Source: Collinsella sp. zg1085 (GTDB lineage Bacteria > Actinomycetota > Coriobacteriia > Coriobacteriales > Coriobacteriaceae). From it: a DNA stretch of 64,000 nt. Each line of letters starts with the position of its first letter. Within the stretch, counting starts at the first letter, position 1. Made by a program: the position numbers and the translations under genes. The DNA is taken from contig NZ_CP076545.1 of the NCBI RefSeq assembly GCF_018889955.1, positions 620,001-684,000 of the forward strand, read 5' to 3'. The notes beneath the pieces were generated by a model. It ran no database searches and was not told the origin of the DNA. It saw nothing but the letters and a program-made list of their open reading frames with translations. This document shows positions 63,939 to 64,000 of this stretch, in pieces.

Positions 63939-64000
63939 TTACGTATCCGAATTTGCATGGTGGTGTTTGAGAGATTTGGTCTTTCGCCGTTCAGCTTCTC

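Overview
The window (about 48% G+C by eye) looks like a chromosomal piece of a Coriobacteriia actinobacterium, most probably Atopobiaceae (Atopobium/Lancefieldella/Olsenella type). That placement is an inference from gene content: an actinobacterial-style division cluster with sepF, yggT and divIVA but no ftsA; Sec/Tat lipoproteins and an LPXTG surface protein of a Gram-positive wall; an oxygen-independent ribonucleotide reductase; and a SpoIIE/STAS/anti-sigma module. No 16S rRNA gene is present to confirm it.

Layout. 1-18.8 kb is a nearly unbroken cell-wall and division (dcw) cluster: rsmH (cut by the window edge), an FtsL-like gene, ftsI, murF, mraY, murD, ftsW, murG, murC, murB, ftsQ, a terminator, ftsZ, a terminator, then pgeF, yggS, sepF, yggT and divIVA. 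murE is absent from its usual place. 19.0-20.8 kb carries a PiT phosphate transporter and its DUF47 partner. 20.8-22.7 kb has no convincing gene; it holds a dense array of hairpins and an inverted-repeat-bounded element, followed by an AT-rich stretch leading to an LPXTG surface protein. 25-29.3 kb has gpmA, a tail-anchored coiled-coil protein, pncB and proB. 29.4-30.3 kb has tRNA-Cys, tRNA-Gly and tRNA-Val plus a second copy of the repeat element.

30.4-37.4 kb is a sugar or polyol uptake and catabolism operon (permease, double ATPase, binding lipoprotein, TIM-barrel isomerase, Gfo/Idh/MocA dehydrogenase) with a divergent LacI regulator and three matching operator-like palindromes. 37.6-40.7 kb encodes a partner-switching pair, a STAS-HATPase fusion and a PAS-GAF-SpoIIE phosphatase, followed by tRNA-Leu. 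41-42.9 kb is a single-gene ABC exporter. 43.5-46.4 kb is nrdD-nrdG behind an NrdR-type box. 46.5-49.9 kb pairs an APC antiporter with a dimethylargininase and a divergent GntR regulator. Then come hom, a complete branched-chain amino-acid type ABC importer (51.6-56.4 kb) and an asymmetric heterodimeric ABC exporter (56.8-60.4 kb).

60.6-60.9 kb contains what looks like a compact type I toxin-antitoxin locus: a 41-43 aa hydrophobic/basic peptide on the minus strand, and a roughly 75-nt structured RNA on the plus strand that overlaps its 3' end and can pair with its leader. The window closes with tRNA-Ser, an 813-aa TPR protein and tRNA-Arg. The main candidates for something undescribed are this small locus, the hairpin array at 20.84-21.41 kb, and the two approximately 165-bp repeats whose stem arms differ by compensating changes.
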